DNA from: Bacteroidales bacterium UBA3824
Lineage (GTDB): Bacteria > Bacteroidota > Bacteroidia > Bacteroidales > UBA3824
Direction of reading: 5' to 3'
NCBI GenBank assembly: GCA_002393195.1
Contig: DGIK01000179.1
Span: 1 to 18,369, forward strand
Length of the DNA stretch: 18,369 nucleotides
In this document: positions 1-8,385 of the stretch, piece by piece
Layout: every line of letters starts with the position of its first letter
How positions within the stretch are numbered: position 1 is the stretch's first letter
Translations under genes and position numbers: made by a program
Notes under the pieces: model-generated
Database searches by the model: none
Told to the model about the DNA's origin: nothing
What the model saw: only the letters and a program-made list of their open reading frames with translations

Positions 1-741
1 TTCCAGACCAACATCCTCGCCCTCAATGCCGCCGTGGAGGCAGCACGTGCAGGCGAACAGGGCAAAGGTTTTGCAGTAGTGGCGGCAGAAGTGCGCAAAC
101 TTGCCGAGCGCAGCGCAATGGCGGCGGCAGAAATCGACCAAGTAAGCCACGGCGCAGTGTCTGTAAGCGAAAACGCCACCAACCTGCTCCAAGGCGTCAT
201 CCCAGACATCGAGCGCACCACCGACCTCGTCCGCGAAATCGCCTCGTCGAGTGCACAACAGGCAGCCGGCATCGAGCAAATCAATACTTCAATGCAGGAG
301 CTCTCGCAGATAACGCAAAGCTACGCCGCATCCGCCGAGGAGATGGCGGCTACAAGTCAAAACCTTGTGGCACACGGCATCAGCCTCAAGGAGTCTGTCG
401 ATTACTTTAAGACTGGCATACGTCAGGAAAAAGGCATCGACTCCTCCAAAAATACGACGCGCTCCACCTCCGGCAAATCTGCCAAGTCGTTCTCTAAAAA
501 CAATGCCAAGCCATCATCGGACAAGGCATCAGGCGAACCGCGCATCACAATCACCGGCAAGCAGGAGCCCAAGACGGAAGGCAACGCCTCGCAGCGTCCC
601 GACGAATTTGTGATGCCCACCAACAAGCCGGCTCGCAAATCCGCTCCCCAGCGTCCCAACGCTATCGAAGGCAAGTCGAATGGCACAATCATTGATATGA
701 CAGTATCAGACGACAAGGACAATGAGTTTGAGTCGTTCTAA
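1..741 (+). CDS. Methyl-accepting chemotaxis protein, C-terminal part (5' end outside window)
   Basis: The frame is open from base 1 and starts inside the MCP signalling hairpin ([18 protein letters not shown], then [18 protein letters not shown]). This is the most conserved part of chemoreceptors and binds CheA and CheW. The sensor, membrane and HAMP parts lie upstream of the window. The descending helix has a likely methylation pair in the [13 protein letters not shown] stretch. After the coiled coil (about codon 138) comes a tail of roughly 110 residues rich in Ser, Lys, Pro and Asn, probably disordered. It ends in NEFESF, which resembles the CheR/CheB-tethering pentapeptide (NWETF type) of enteric receptors. 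The next gene starts 36 bp downstream, encodes a paralogue and ends in the same EFESF, so the two are probably a tandem duplicate in one transcript. The family is certain; the ligand is unknown. Confidence 0.95.
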   Translation, partial: FQTNILALNAAVEAARAGEQGKGFAVVAAEVRKLAERSAMAAAEIDQVSHGAVSVSENATNLLQGVIPDIERTTDLVREIASSSAQQAAGIEQINTSMQELSQITQSYAASAEEMAATSQNLVAHGISLKESVDYFKTGIRQEKGIDSSKNTTRSTSGKSAKSFSKNNAKPSSDKASGEPRITITGKQEPKTEGNASQRPDEFVMPTNKPARKSAPQRPNAIEGKSNGTIIDMTVSDDKDNEFESF

Positions 742-777
742 GTGATATAAAACCAATCAATTAAAAACAGACCAACT

Positions 778-2952
778 ATGTTTATAGATAATCTTCCAAT
801 CGGCAAAAAAATATCATACGGATATGTGTTGTACATAGTACTTCTGGTATCGGCGGCTGGTGCAATCATTTACCACGCCATGCAGATCAAGGGGATGCTC
901 TCCACCGTGCAAAACAAGACCGTGCCCGAAACCGAAATAAGCCACCTCGTGCAAGAAAAAACGCTTGAAGGCATTTATCTGCTCACCAATTCTTTTTTGG
1001 TAAAGGACGAATCGCAGCGTCAAGGGGCTTTTCAGTGCTTTGACGACGCATCAAAATACCTGCAAGAATTGCGCTCTCTCGAATCGGGCGACGACCGCAT
1101 CATCGTGGATTCTATAATAGAAATCATCCCGAAATACAAACAGCTCGCCGAAGAATACAGCCGTCTCAATACAGAGATGAGTCACCAGTACGAACAGCTC
1201 GAAACCCTCAAGAGCCGTTTTTACACGAGCATCGAGAATATCAGGACGGCACTCACCAAGACCATCAACCGCAATAATTACGAGAGCGTCGTAAAGCGCA
1301 CAATCATTTGCGACGAACTCATCCGCACCGTGGAACACGCCAAGGGACACATGAGCAACAAGGCTTTTGTGACCGCCACCATCCAAAAAGTAAAGGACGG
1401 CATGGCAAAAGTGGCAAGTTTTGCGCCCGGTGTTGGAGCCGGTGCTGATGTCAAAAACGCCTCCGACGCCATCTCGCAATACGTGGTGCTCAGCGGACAA
1501 TATTATGTCAACCAAGCCAAAACGATGGAAGACAATATGCTCAGCGCACGATACGGAGCGCAAATCAAGACAGCGATGGTACATTTGGCATCCAACAACA
1601 GCAATGAGACAAACGAAAGCACATCGATGGCTACCAAAATCGCCAACGGCATGGCTCGCAACATTACGATAGCCACGATTTTCACGGTGATTTTGGTGAT
1701 TTTGATAGCAACACTCCTCATCCGCAACATCATGCGCCCCGTCAAAGAGGCTGCGGACGGCATTTCAAAGATTTCTGGCGGCGACCTCAATGTCAAGATA
1801 GAGACGACGAGCAACGACGAAATTGGCGAGATTGTCAAGCAAATCAATACGATGGCGGCAAAGATGAAGGAAGCAATCCAAAATATCACCGAGGGGTCCG
1901 ATTCGATACTCCAAAGCAGTCAGGAGATGGCGCGCACATCGCAGATGATGAGCGACGGCGCGGGTCAGCAGGCGGCATCGGCGGAGCAGGTATCGAGCTC
2001 GGTGGAAGAGATGAACGCCCAAATCTCCCAAAACAGCGAAAACGCGCAGGAGACCGAGCGCATCGCCACCAAGGCTCTCGAAAACATCCTCAAGACCAAC
2101 GAGGCAAGCCACAAGAACGTCAACGCGATGAAGACCATTGCACAGAAGATTTCCATCATCGACGAAATCGCCTTCCAGACCAACATCCTCGCCCTCAATG
2201 CAGCCGTAGAGGCAGCGCGCGCCGGCGACCAAGGCAAGGGTTTCGCAGTGGTGGCGGCAGAAGTGCGCAAGCTCGCCGAGCGCAGTGCTACCGCCGCATC
2301 CGAAATCGATAAGGTTTCCAAAGTGGGACTTTCCGTGAGCGAAGAATCTGGCACATTGCTCGAGCAAGTGATTCCCGAAATCGAAAAGACCACGCAACTC
2401 GTGCGTGAAATCGCGACATCGAGCCAGGAACAGAATTCTGGAATCGCCCAAATCACGGACGCCGTGCAAGGTCTCAACGAAATCATACAGCAGTACGCCG
2501 CATCTGCCGAGGAGATGGCGTCAACGAGCCAAAACCTCGCCGCACAGAGCATCGAACTCAAAGAATCGGTTTCGTACTTCAAGATTGACGATGCCAACGA
2601 CAATAAAAAGCCGTCGCAACGTCCTCAGACACAAAGGCAACAGACCACACAGCGCACACAAGCGCAGAAACCGGCGGCTGCAAAACCCGCATCCACCGTG
2701 CCAAACAAATACACAACGGCTGACAACAAACCCAAACCCACCGCCCTCAACGCCCACGTTCCGGGCAAGGACAACATTACGCTCCCCAAGCAGCAGACCA
2801 ACAAACCCGTTGCCCGTCCTGCTACACGTCCTGCCACAAAACCGACAGAAACCAAACGACCGAGCGTTTATGTCAACAAGCCCAACAACACGGACAACGG
2901 TTTCAAAATCAACCTCAAAGACGACAGGGACAAGGAGTTCGAATCGTTCTAA
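778..2952 (+). CDS. Methyl-accepting chemotaxis protein, complete, 724 aa
   Basis: A transmembrane chemoreceptor that passes ligand signals to CheA/CheW. A first membrane helix lies near residues 12-34. It is followed by a helical, presumably periplasmic sensor region (about 36-294) that I cannot assign to a ligand class, and a second membrane helix at about 296-317. HAMP follows (about 318-370, with [18 protein letters not shown]), then the cytoplasmic signalling domain (about 370-602) with the hairpin tip around 462-492. Glu pairs at 410/411 and 578/579 are plausible methylation sites. Residues 603-718 form a Gln/Thr/Pro/Lys-rich linker ending in KEFESF, a likely CheR/CheB docking peptide. 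The start is supported by an A-rich leader (ATTAAAAACAG) and by the first helix beginning a few residues in. The 36 bp gap from the upstream MCP has no promoter that I can see, and a terminator follows. The family is certain; the stimulus is unknown. Confidence 0.97.
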   Translation: MFIDNLPIGKKISYGYVLYIVLLVSAAGAIIYHAMQIKGMLSTVQNKTVPETEISHLVQEKTLEGIYLLTNSFLVKDESQRQGAFQCFDDASKYLQELRSLESGDDRIIVDSIIEIIPKYKQLAEEYSRLNTEMSHQYEQLETLKSRFYTSIENIRTALTKTINRNNYESVVKRTIICDELIRTVEHAKGHMSNKAFVTATIQKVKDGMAKVASFAPGVGAGADVKNASDAISQYVVLSGQYYVNQAKTMEDNMLSARYGAQIKTAMVHLASNNSNETNESTSMATKIANGMARNITIATIFTVILVILIATLLIRNIMRPVKEAADGISKISGGDLNVKIETTSNDEIGEIVKQINTMAAKMKEAIQNITEGSDSILQSSQEMARTSQMMSDGAGQQAASAEQVSSSVEEMNAQISQNSENAQETERIATKALENILKTNEASHKNVNAMKTIAQKISIIDEIAFQTNILALNAAVEAARAGDQGKGFAVVAAEVRKLAERSATAASEIDKVSKVGLSVSEESGTLLEQVIPEIEKTTQLVREIATSSQEQNSGIAQITDAVQGLNEIIQQYAASAEEMASTSQNLAAQSIELKESVSYFKIDDANDNKKPSQRPQTQRQQTTQRTQAQKPAAAKPASTVPNKYTTADNKPKPTALNAHVPGKDNITLPKQQTNKPVARPATRPATKPTETKRPSVYVNKPNNTDNGFKINLKDDRDKEFESF

Positions 2953-2991
2953 GGCACATTGTGATTGCCGACACTATTCACCCAACAGCAT

Positions 2992-3026
2992 AAACACGCC
3001 CACCTTTTGGTCGAGCGTGTTTTTTT
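2992..3026 (+). terminator. Rho-independent terminator after the MCP pair
   Basis: An 8-bp stem, AAACACGC (2992-2999) with GCGTGTTT (3015-3022), runs into a T tract ending at 3026. It lies 40 bp after the second MCP stop and closes the chemoreceptor transcript before the GH31 gene. Confidence 0.8.
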
Positions 3027-3046
3027 GTTATTGTACAAAATTTTTT

Positions 3047-3077
3047 TTCGTTAATACAAAAAATAATTATAAATTTG
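3047..3077 (+). promoter_or_regulatory. Possible Bacteroidetes promoter for the GH31 gene
   Basis: TAAATTTG at 3070-3077 matches the TAnnTTTG -7 box. The -33 position holds TTCG (3047-3050), one base from TTTG, with a 19-nt spacer. It lies 56 bp before the GH31 ATG and just after the MCP terminator, so the GH31 gene probably has its own start site. The -33 match is imperfect. Confidence 0.45.
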
Positions 3078-3133
3078 TGCGAAATTCATTTATCCAATTA
3101 CTGTTAACGCATTAATTAAAAACAAGTTCTATT

Positions 3134-6100
3134 ATGAGATATTTTTATCCAGCAATCGCGTTGACCTTCCTGCTTGCATCGTGTGGCGGCGGTGGCGAAT
3201 CGGGCTATGTACAGACCGACAAAGGCGTGGAAGTCAATGTAAAAGCCACAGGCGAGAAGGTACGCCTTCAAGTAGTTGGCGACCGAATCATCCGCGTATC
3301 CGCCACCAAGGACAACGCCTTCAAAGACCCGCAGTCGCTTGCGGTGGTCAATCAGAAATGCAAACCCGATTTCAAGGTCGAGCAGCACGGCGACACGGTT
3401 ACAATCGTTACCAACGCATTGAAAGCCAACGTTTTGTCATCCAATGGCAAGGTCATTTTCACCGACCTCAATGGCAATGTAATCCTCTCGGAGGCTGATA
3501 ACGGCAAGACGTTGACACCCTACCAAGTAACGCAGACCCACGCCGACGGCAAGCCCGAAACCTACAATGGTTGGAGTTACCGTGCAGTGTTTGATTCTCC
3601 CGACGACGAGGCCATCTACGGTCTCGGTCAGCATCAGGCAGACGACTGGAACTACAAGGGCAAAAACGAGGAACTTTTCCAATATAATACAAAGGTGTCG
3701 GTGCCGTTTGTGGTATCGTCGAGGAATTACGGCTTGATGTTCGATTCGTATTCGTTGATGCGATTTGGCAATCCAAATCCGTATTCGTTCTTGAAGGATG
3801 TATTTACCCTCTACGACAAGGACGGCAACGCGGGCGCACTCACCGGCACTTACAACATCAAGGGTCAAGCACCCATCGTAAGGCGCGAAGATTCAATCTA
3901 TTACGAGGATTTCAAGACCGTGGGACGATTGCTTCCCAAAGGTCTCGGCGGTGGCGCAACCGTAACAATCGAAGGTCAGATAGAACCCAAAGAATCAGGC
4001 GAATACAGATTCTTGCATTATTATTCGGGTTATCAGAATATCTACATTGACGGCAAGTGCGTTTATGATGCAGACGCGCTCGGCAGCGACGGCAAGATTT
4101 GGCGCACGGCTTGGAACCCCAACGCCCGCAAATTCTCCGCAAACCTCGAAAAAGGCAAGAAATATTCCATCAAAATCGAATGGACACCCGACGGCGGCGA
4201 GGCTTACTGTGGTCTCCGTGCGTTGAAGCCCGTAAGCGCAAAGGAGCAAAACCAACTCTCTTTCTGGTCTGAAATGACCCAGCAACTTGATTATTATTTC
4301 ATTGCGGGCAACAACGCCGACGAAGTGATTTCGGGTTACAGAACATTGACCGGCAAGGCTCAAATTGCTCCCGAATGGCTTTTGGGCTATTGGCAGAGCC
4401 GCGAGCGTTACAAAACTCAGGACGAAATCGTGAACGCTCTCAAAGGTTTCCGTCAACGTCATCTGCCCATCGACAACATCGTGATGGACTGGAATTATTG
4501 GACAATCAACCAATGGGGCAGTTACGATTTTGACCCCGCAAGGTTCTCCAATCCGCAAAAAATGATTGACGACATCCACGCGATGAACGCCAAGATAATG
4601 ATTTCGTGCTGGCCCAAATTCTATCCTAACGTTGAGCATTTCAAGGAGTTGAACGACAAGGGATTCATCTATCAGCAATCGTTGAAAGACAGCCTCCGCG
4701 ATTGGCTCGCCGACCCGCTCAACGATTACAAGGGCTTCACCTACGCCTTCTACGACGCTTATTCGCCCGAGGCTCGCAAGATTTTCTGGCGTCAACTCTA
4801 TGACAAACTCGGCTCTATCGGTATGGACGCTTGGTGGATGGACGCTTCCGAGCCAAACATCCGCGACTGTACGCCGATGGACTACCGCAAATTGCTCTGC
4901 GGTCCCACCGAATTGGGTTCGTCCGACGAATATTTCAATGCATATTCAATCGTTAACGCCGAGGCCATCTACGACGGACAACGCGGCTACGAGACAGCCA
5001 TCGAAAAACAAGGCATCGACAAGAAGGACGCAAAAGCCCTGCAAGCCGCAGCAAAATGGAATTCCAATGGTTTTGGCAACGAGCAGAATTTCTCGCCCAA
5101 CAACAACCGTGTTTTTCTGCTCACCCGTTCAGGATTTTTGGGCGAACAACGCTATTCCACAGCCACTTGGAGCGGCGACATCGGCACACGTTGGGAAGAT
5201 TTGAAGGCTCAGATTACGGCTGGTCTCAATTTCTCAATTTCGGGCATTCCGTATTGGAGTCAGGACATTGGCGGTTTCTCTGTTGAAAACCGTTATCAGG
5301 CTGCACAACAGACATTTGACAAGACCAAAAAGGAAACCGAAGACCTCAAAGAATGGCGCGAACTCAATGTCCGTTGGCATCAGGTAGGCGCATTTGCACC
5401 GATGTACCGCAGCCACGGACAATTCCCGTTCCGTGAGCCGTGGAACATCGCCCCCGAAAACACCGACACTTACAAGTCAATCAAGTATTATCTTGATTTG
5501 CGCTACAAATTGATGCCGTACATCTACTCGTTGGCGGCTAAGGTACATTTCGACGACTACACCATTATGCGTCCATTGGTGATGGATTTTGGCACTGACA
5601 AACAAGTGCTCAACATCGCATACCAATTTATGTTTGGCCCTTCGATAATGGTAAATCCGGTGTACACCTACAAGACCCGTGAGCGTGAGGTTTACTTCCC
5701 GAAAGGCGAAGTTTGGTACGATTTCTACACCGGCGACATTGCATCACAAGGCGGTGAGTCTAAGACAGTTGCCGCACCTTACGACAAGATTCCGCTCTTT
5801 GTACGCGGCGGCTCAATCATTCCCTTTGGCCCCGAAATCGAGTACACCCGTCAAAAGTCAGCCGACAACATCCGCCTCTACGTCTATGCCGGCAAAAACG
5901 GCGAGTTCACCCTCTACGAAGACGAAGGCACAAATTACGGCTACGAGGCAGGACGCTATGCTCGCATCAAATTCTCGTACAACGACGCCACCAAAACCCT
6001 CACCATCGCCGACCGCGAAGGCGACTTCCCCGGAATGTTGAAGGAGAGGACATTCACAGTAGTTTATGTTAGTGCATCAAATTCCAAAGGTGCTGAGATT

Positions 6101-6145
6101 GTAGTGAAGTATAATGGTGCAAAGCAAGAAGTTACGTTGAAGTAA
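3134..6145 (+). CDS. GH31 family lipoprotein with PA14 insert (probable alpha-xylosidase or alpha-glucosidase), 1003 aa
   Basis: A retaining alpha-glycosidase secreted as a lipoprotein: residues 1-17 form a type II signal with lipobox LASC (Cys17), then a Gly-rich tether. The N-terminal beta-sandwich (about 30-250) is interrupted by a PA14 domain (about 258-365, with ESGEYRFLHYYSGYQNIYIDG). The (beta/alpha)8 barrel follows (about 410-800), then C-terminal beta domains. The nucleophile is Asp570 in WWMDASEP and the general acid/base is Asp682 in TWSGDIG; both are intact. GH31 enzymes with PA14 in this place include the xyloglucan alpha-xylosidases of Cellvibrio and Bacteroides ovatus, so alpha-xylosidase is my first guess, with alpha-glucosidase or transglucosidase as alternatives. 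The start follows an A-rich leader. A REP hairpin begins two bases after the stop. No sugar transporter genes adjoin it. The family is very secure; the substrate is moderately so. Confidence 0.95.
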   Translation: MRYFYPAIALTFLLASCGGGGESGYVQTDKGVEVNVKATGEKVRLQVVGDRIIRVSATKDNAFKDPQSLAVVNQKCKPDFKVEQHGDTVTIVTNALKANVLSSNGKVIFTDLNGNVILSEADNGKTLTPYQVTQTHADGKPETYNGWSYRAVFDSPDDEAIYGLGQHQADDWNYKGKNEELFQYNTKVSVPFVVSSRNYGLMFDSYSLMRFGNPNPYSFLKDVFTLYDKDGNAGALTGTYNIKGQAPIVRREDSIYYEDFKTVGRLLPKGLGGGATVTIEGQIEPKESGEYRFLHYYSGYQNIYIDGKCVYDADALGSDGKIWRTAWNPNARKFSANLEKGKKYSIKIEWTPDGGEAYCGLRALKPVSAKEQNQLSFWSEMTQQLDYYFIAGNNADEVISGYRTLTGKAQIAPEWLLGYWQSRERYKTQDEIVNALKGFRQRHLPIDNIVMDWNYWTINQWGSYDFDPARFSNPQKMIDDIHAMNAKIMISCWPKFYPNVEHFKELNDKGFIYQQSLKDSLRDWLADPLNDYKGFTYAFYDAYSPEARKIFWRQLYDKLGSIGMDAWWMDASEPNIRDCTPMDYRKLLCGPTELGSSDEYFNAYSIVNAEAIYDGQRGYETAIEKQGIDKKDAKALQAAAKWNSNGFGNEQNFSPNNNRVFLLTRSGFLGEQRYSTATWSGDIGTRWEDLKAQITAGLNFSISGIPYWSQDIGGFSVENRYQAAQQTFDKTKKETEDLKEWRELNVRWHQVGAFAPMYRSHGQFPFREPWNIAPENTDTYKSIKYYLDLRYKLMPYIYSLAAKVHFDDYTIMRPLVMDFGTDKQVLNIAYQFMFGPSIMVNPVYTYKTREREVYFPKGEVWYDFYTGDIASQGGESKTVAAPYDKIPLFVRGGSIIPFGPEIEYTRQKSADNIRLYVYAGKNGEFTLYEDEGTNYGYEAGRYARIKFSYNDATKTLTIADREGDFPGMLKERTFTVVYVSASNSKGAEIVVKYNGAKQEVTLK

Positions 6146-6146
6146 T

Positions 6147-6196
6147 GGAGTGCGGGCGGCTCGCTCGCGTATTGGCAGGCGAGCCGCCTGCGTTCC
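6147..6196. repeat. REP doublet (convergent pair of hairpins) at the GH31 3' end
   Basis: Two 17-nt hairpins face each other. The plus-strand copy at 6152-6168 (GCGGGCGGCTCGCTCGC) is preceded by the tag GGAGT. The opposite copy at 6175-6191 (GCAGGCGAGCCGCCTGC) has its tag as GTTCC on the plus strand. Each is a 7-bp stem with a 3-nt loop (one mismatch in the first), and the two arms also pair with each other. The doublet starts one base after the GH31 stop codon. The same tag-plus-hairpin unit recurs inside the nearby RAYT gene and after the GH2 gene. Confidence 0.9.
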
Positions 6197-6220
6197 AATC
6201 ATATTACTTCAATATTATTA

Positions 6221-6264
6221 GCAGGCGAGCCGCCTGCACTCCAAGCGGCTCGCCTGCTTTTTTT
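6221..6264 (+). terminator. REP-derived terminator downstream of GH31
   Basis: GCAGGCGAGCCGC (6221-6233) pairs perfectly over 13 bp with GCGGCTCGCCTGC (6245-6257) around an 11-nt loop, and seven T residues follow (6258-6264). The left arm belongs to a complete minus-oriented REP (6221-6237, tag ACTCCAA). The right arm is a partial REP without its tag. The result has the form of a strong intrinsic terminator for the GH31 transcript, placed before the convergent RAYT gene. Confidence 0.75.
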
Positions 6265-6276
6265 ATGCTATGGCAG

Positions 6277-7011
6277 TCAAGTAGTCAATACACCATCAAA
6301 AGCACTACTCCAACGATATTCGGATGGCGATTTTACAATGCCAGCTTTTACGGGATTATTGTGTATATAGTTGACTACTTTATCAAAATGTTCGTAGTCC
6401 CTGATATAACGGTCAAAATATTCCATCATCCAGACTTGTCCTGTGCGGTTGAGGAGTTTGTTGATTTGATGTGCAGTGTACGACCGCCAACAATGTAAAA
6501 TATCAGACAATGAAACACCCCTGAATACTTCTATTAGTGTATGCACGTGATTAGGCATTATGCACCATTCAAATAAATTGTATTTCTTACCGTTGTGAAA
6601 CATCAAATTCTCCTTTACAATTTGTGCCACATTGTCATTTTTCAAAAAACATTGACCATAGCCCGTATCTTCATACTTATCAATTAAGACAAGCATTTGT
6701 CGTTGTTTTTGTTGCATTATGGTCGGCATTTGGAGTGCGGGCGGCTCGCCCGCGTTTGACGCGGATGCAAATTGTGAATGGGGTGCGGGCGGCTCGCCCG
6801 CTATATTTGGCAGGCGAGCCGCCTGCATTCCAATAGAGGCATCCGCATTGTTGAGCAGGCGAGCCGCCTGCATTCCAACCTCACGTTTCCATTGCTCTAT
6901 TACTTCGCGTGGCACGGAGTCGTAGAGGCGGTACGTTATCATTTGATAACGTTGATTTTCTATGTGCGGCAAGTATTTGCGGCAGTGATTATGGATTTCT
7001 TTGTCGGTCAT
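6277..7011 (-). CDS. REP-associated tyrosine transposase (RAYT, Y1_Tnp/TnpA_REP family), 244 aa, with REPs in its coding sequence
   Basis: A member of the single-strand HUH/Y1 nuclease family that binds and cleaves REP hairpins. The core starts MTDKEIHNHCRKYLPH. The HUH metal motif is His155-Val-His157 in EWCIMPNHVHTLIE, and the probable catalytic tyrosine is Tyr215 in NYIHNNPVKAG; both are intact. The C-terminus has the usual YRWSS. Between VIEQWKREV and QMLVLIDKYEDTGYG is an insert of about 50 residues (about 46-95), read entirely from REP DNA as two copies of GMQAARL and two of AGEPPA. It keeps the frame and has no stops. I chose the ATG at 7011 because it fits the TAnnTTTG box just upstream; an in-frame ATG at 7080 would add 23 residues and lie upstream of that box. 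REPs also sit just downstream of the gene. Function in moving or maintaining this REP family is inferred from the family and the proximity. Confidence 0.92.
   Translation of the reverse strand: MTDKEIHNHCRKYLPHIENQRYQMITYRLYDSVPREVIEQWKREVGMQAARLLNNADASIGMQAARLPNIAGEPPAPHSQFASASNAGEPPALQMPTIMQQKQRQMLVLIDKYEDTGYGQCFLKNDNVAQIVKENLMFHNGKKYNLFEWCIMPNHVHTLIEVFRGVSLSDILHCWRSYTAHQINKLLNRTGQVWMMEYFDRYIRDYEHFDKVVNYIHNNPVKAGIVKSPSEYRWSSAFDGVLTT
6731..6878. repeat. Nested cluster of four REP hairpins inside the RAYT gene
   Basis: There are four 17-nt hairpins: 6737-6753 and 6785-6801 (both GCGGGCGGCTCGCCCGC, tags GGAGT and GGGGT upstream), and 6810-6826 and 6855-6871 (both GCAGGCGAGCCGCCTGC, each followed by ATTCCAA, the tag in reverse). 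The inner two form one convergent doublet, and the outer two flank it as another. Between outer and inner copies lies a further inverted repeat, GCGGATGC (6761-6768) with GCATCCGC (6839-6846). All 148 bp could therefore fold as a single nested cruciform. On the minus strand it is read in frame as part of the RAYT. Confidence 0.93.
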
Positions 7012-7029
7012 AATGGACGAATATTTTCG

Positions 7030-7058
7030 CAAAGATAATGAATTATTTAAACATACAA
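7030..7058 (-). promoter_or_regulatory. Probable promoter for the RAYT gene
   Basis: On the minus strand, TATCTTTG (7037-7030) matches the TAnnTTTG -7 box. TTG (7058-7056) lies 18 nt upstream as a -33 element, slightly short of the usual spacing. The predicted transcript start would leave only a short leader before the ATG at 7011. Confidence 0.5.
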
Positions 7059-7088
7059 CATTCGTTCTACACAACTGCAAAATATAAA

Positions 7089-7120
7089 TTTGTATTTCTC
7101 CTAATAAACCTTTATATTTG
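7089..7120 (+). promoter_or_regulatory. Bacteroidetes-type promoter for the nucleotidyltransferase gene
   Basis: TTTG at 7089-7092 and TATATTTG at 7113-7120 are separated by 20 nt, an exact match to the TTTG/TAnnTTTG promoter form. The ATG of the downstream gene is 20 bp beyond. The promoter is divergent from the RAYT promoter within the same 129-bp intergenic region. Confidence 0.75.
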
Positions 7121-7140
7121 CCATCAAAAAATACAACATT

Positions 7141-8322
7141 ATGACCAACTTCGACATTATCCGCGCTGACAATCGGCTATTGTACGAGTACATTCGCGGA
7201 AGCCATTTGTATAACCTCAATACGCCTGAATCAGACGTCGATACAGGCGGGGTGTTTATTTGCACTAAGGAACAATTGCTTGGATGTTTCGGTTATCAAG
7301 GACAAGTGAGTGATACAAGACACGACAACACCTGGTACGAAATAGGCGAACTTTTGAGGCTGTTAATCAAATCAAATCCGACGGTTTTGGAGAGCATTTT
7401 CGTGCCAAAAGACAAAATAATCGGCGAAGTAAACCCATTGATGCAAATTGTCATCGACAACAGAGAAAAGTTCATAAGCAAACAGTGTTTCAACCCGTTT
7501 TATGGGTACGCAAAGTCGCAAATAGAAAAGGCTCGCGGTCTTAATAAGAAAATTGTAAACCCTGTCAATCAACGCCTTACGCCATACGATTTTATTTATA
7601 CGTTCCACGGACAGGGCAGCATAAAAATTGACACTTGGCTACAAAAACGCAACCTCCGCAGCGATTTTTGCGGACTTGTCAACGTGCCTAACATGCACGA
7701 TGTTTATGGTGTTTATTACGATTTTGGGTCGCACGTGGCGGAGGTGGAAGGCTGGCGTGGCGATGCGGCTTTCTTGAATTTTGCGGCGGAATATTTTGGT
7801 GATACAGACATCAAGGAAACAGTGTCGAGATTGTCATCTATTTCAAGAGAATTTTACAGGGGAATCGTAAATGACGACGGCGAAATAAGGTTGTCGTCCA
7901 TTGAAAATAAGCACGTTAAGCCTATGTGTTTTATTTCGTACAACGAGCAAGGATATTCGACACATTGCAAGCAATATTCCGAATATCAACAATGGGTAAA
8001 AAACCGCAACCCAGTGCGTTACGCCTCCAATCTTGACAAAAATTACGACTCAAAAAACATAATGCATTGTTTCCGTATGATTCATACTGCACGGGAAATA
8101 GCCGAGGGCAAAGGCATCATCCTCGAACGCACTTGGGACCGACAATTTCTAATGGACGTGCGCAATCACAAGTATGAATACGATGAAATAATTGCTATGC
8201 TCGAAGAAGACAAAGCACTGATGAACAGCGCAATAGAACAATCAACAATTCGTGAAAAAGTTGATGTGGATTTTGTGAACGAGTTGATGATTGAGATTAG
8301 GAAAAAACAATTGTATTCATAA
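7141..8322 (+). CDS. RlaP/YcgL-type DNA polymerase beta superfamily nucleotidyltransferase, 393 aa
   Basis: A predicted nucleotidyltransferase of the COG3541 (YcgL, RlaP) group. Near the N-terminus, GSHLYNL (from Gly20) and SDVD (31-34) form the Pol-beta family GS...SDxD metal and nucleotide site. The C-terminal part has the group's typical DSKNIMHCFRMIHTAREIAEG pattern (the match spans about 340-360). The protein is full length and soluble, with no signal peptide. RlaP proteins are linked by gene neighbourhood to RNA ligases and RNA repair; no ligase is seen here, so this copy is an orphan and its substrate is unknown. The start is supported by the promoter at 7089-7120 and an A-rich leader (ATCAAAAAATACAACATT). 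It ends in a shared terminator with the convergent esterase gene. The superfamily call is secure; the role is inferred only. Confidence 0.85.
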   Translation: MTNFDIIRADNRLLYEYIRGSHLYNLNTPESDVDTGGVFICTKEQLLGCFGYQGQVSDTRHDNTWYEIGELLRLLIKSNPTVLESIFVPKDKIIGEVNPLMQIVIDNREKFISKQCFNPFYGYAKSQIEKARGLNKKIVNPVNQRLTPYDFIYTFHGQGSIKIDTWLQKRNLRSDFCGLVNVPNMHDVYGVYYDFGSHVAEVEGWRGDAAFLNFAAEYFGDTDIKETVSRLSSISREFYRGIVNDDGEIRLSSIENKHVKPMCFISYNEQGYSTHCKQYSEYQQWVKNRNPVRYASNLDKNYDSKNIMHCFRMIHTAREIAEGKGIILERTWDRQFLMDVRNHKYEYDEIIAMLEEDKALMNSAIEQSTIREKVDVDFVNELMIEIRKKQLYS

Positions 8323-8328
8323 AAAACT

Positions 8329-8359
8329 CCGCCGCAAAGAAACATATTCTTCGCGGCGG
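8329..8359. terminator. Bidirectional terminator between convergent genes
   Basis: CCGCCGC (8329-8335) pairs with GCGGCGG (8353-8359). The stem continues after one A/C mismatch with AAGAA (8337-8341) and TTCTT (8347-8351) around a 5-nt loop. On the minus strand it runs into six T residues (plus-strand A run 8321-8326), so it terminates the esterase gene best. For the plus-strand nucleotidyltransferase the downstream T content is weak. Confidence 0.75.
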
Positions 8360-8385
8360 TTGTATTCAATTATTCCTAAAAAAAC

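Noticed and set aside
1765..2603. Two long minus-strand frames opposite the MCP signalling domain
   Set aside because: They are antisense to the most conserved part of the MCP. Their Cys-, His- and Leu-rich composition is typical of non-coding shadow frames.
3995..4795. Long minus-strand open frame of 266 codons inside GH31
   Set aside because: It is fully antisense to the conserved GH31 barrel and PA14 region. It has no recognisable domain and arises from the codon bias of the real gene.
6145..6498. Open frame of 117 codons on the plus strand just after GH31
   Set aside because: Its first part is REP DNA and the rest is antisense to the RAYT 3' end. The RAYT has clear family motifs and this frame has none.
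6731..6878. CRISPR array
   Set aside because: The repeats alternate in orientation, spacers vary from 8 to 31 nt, each unit is a hairpin with a tag, and a RAYT rather than Cas genes is present.
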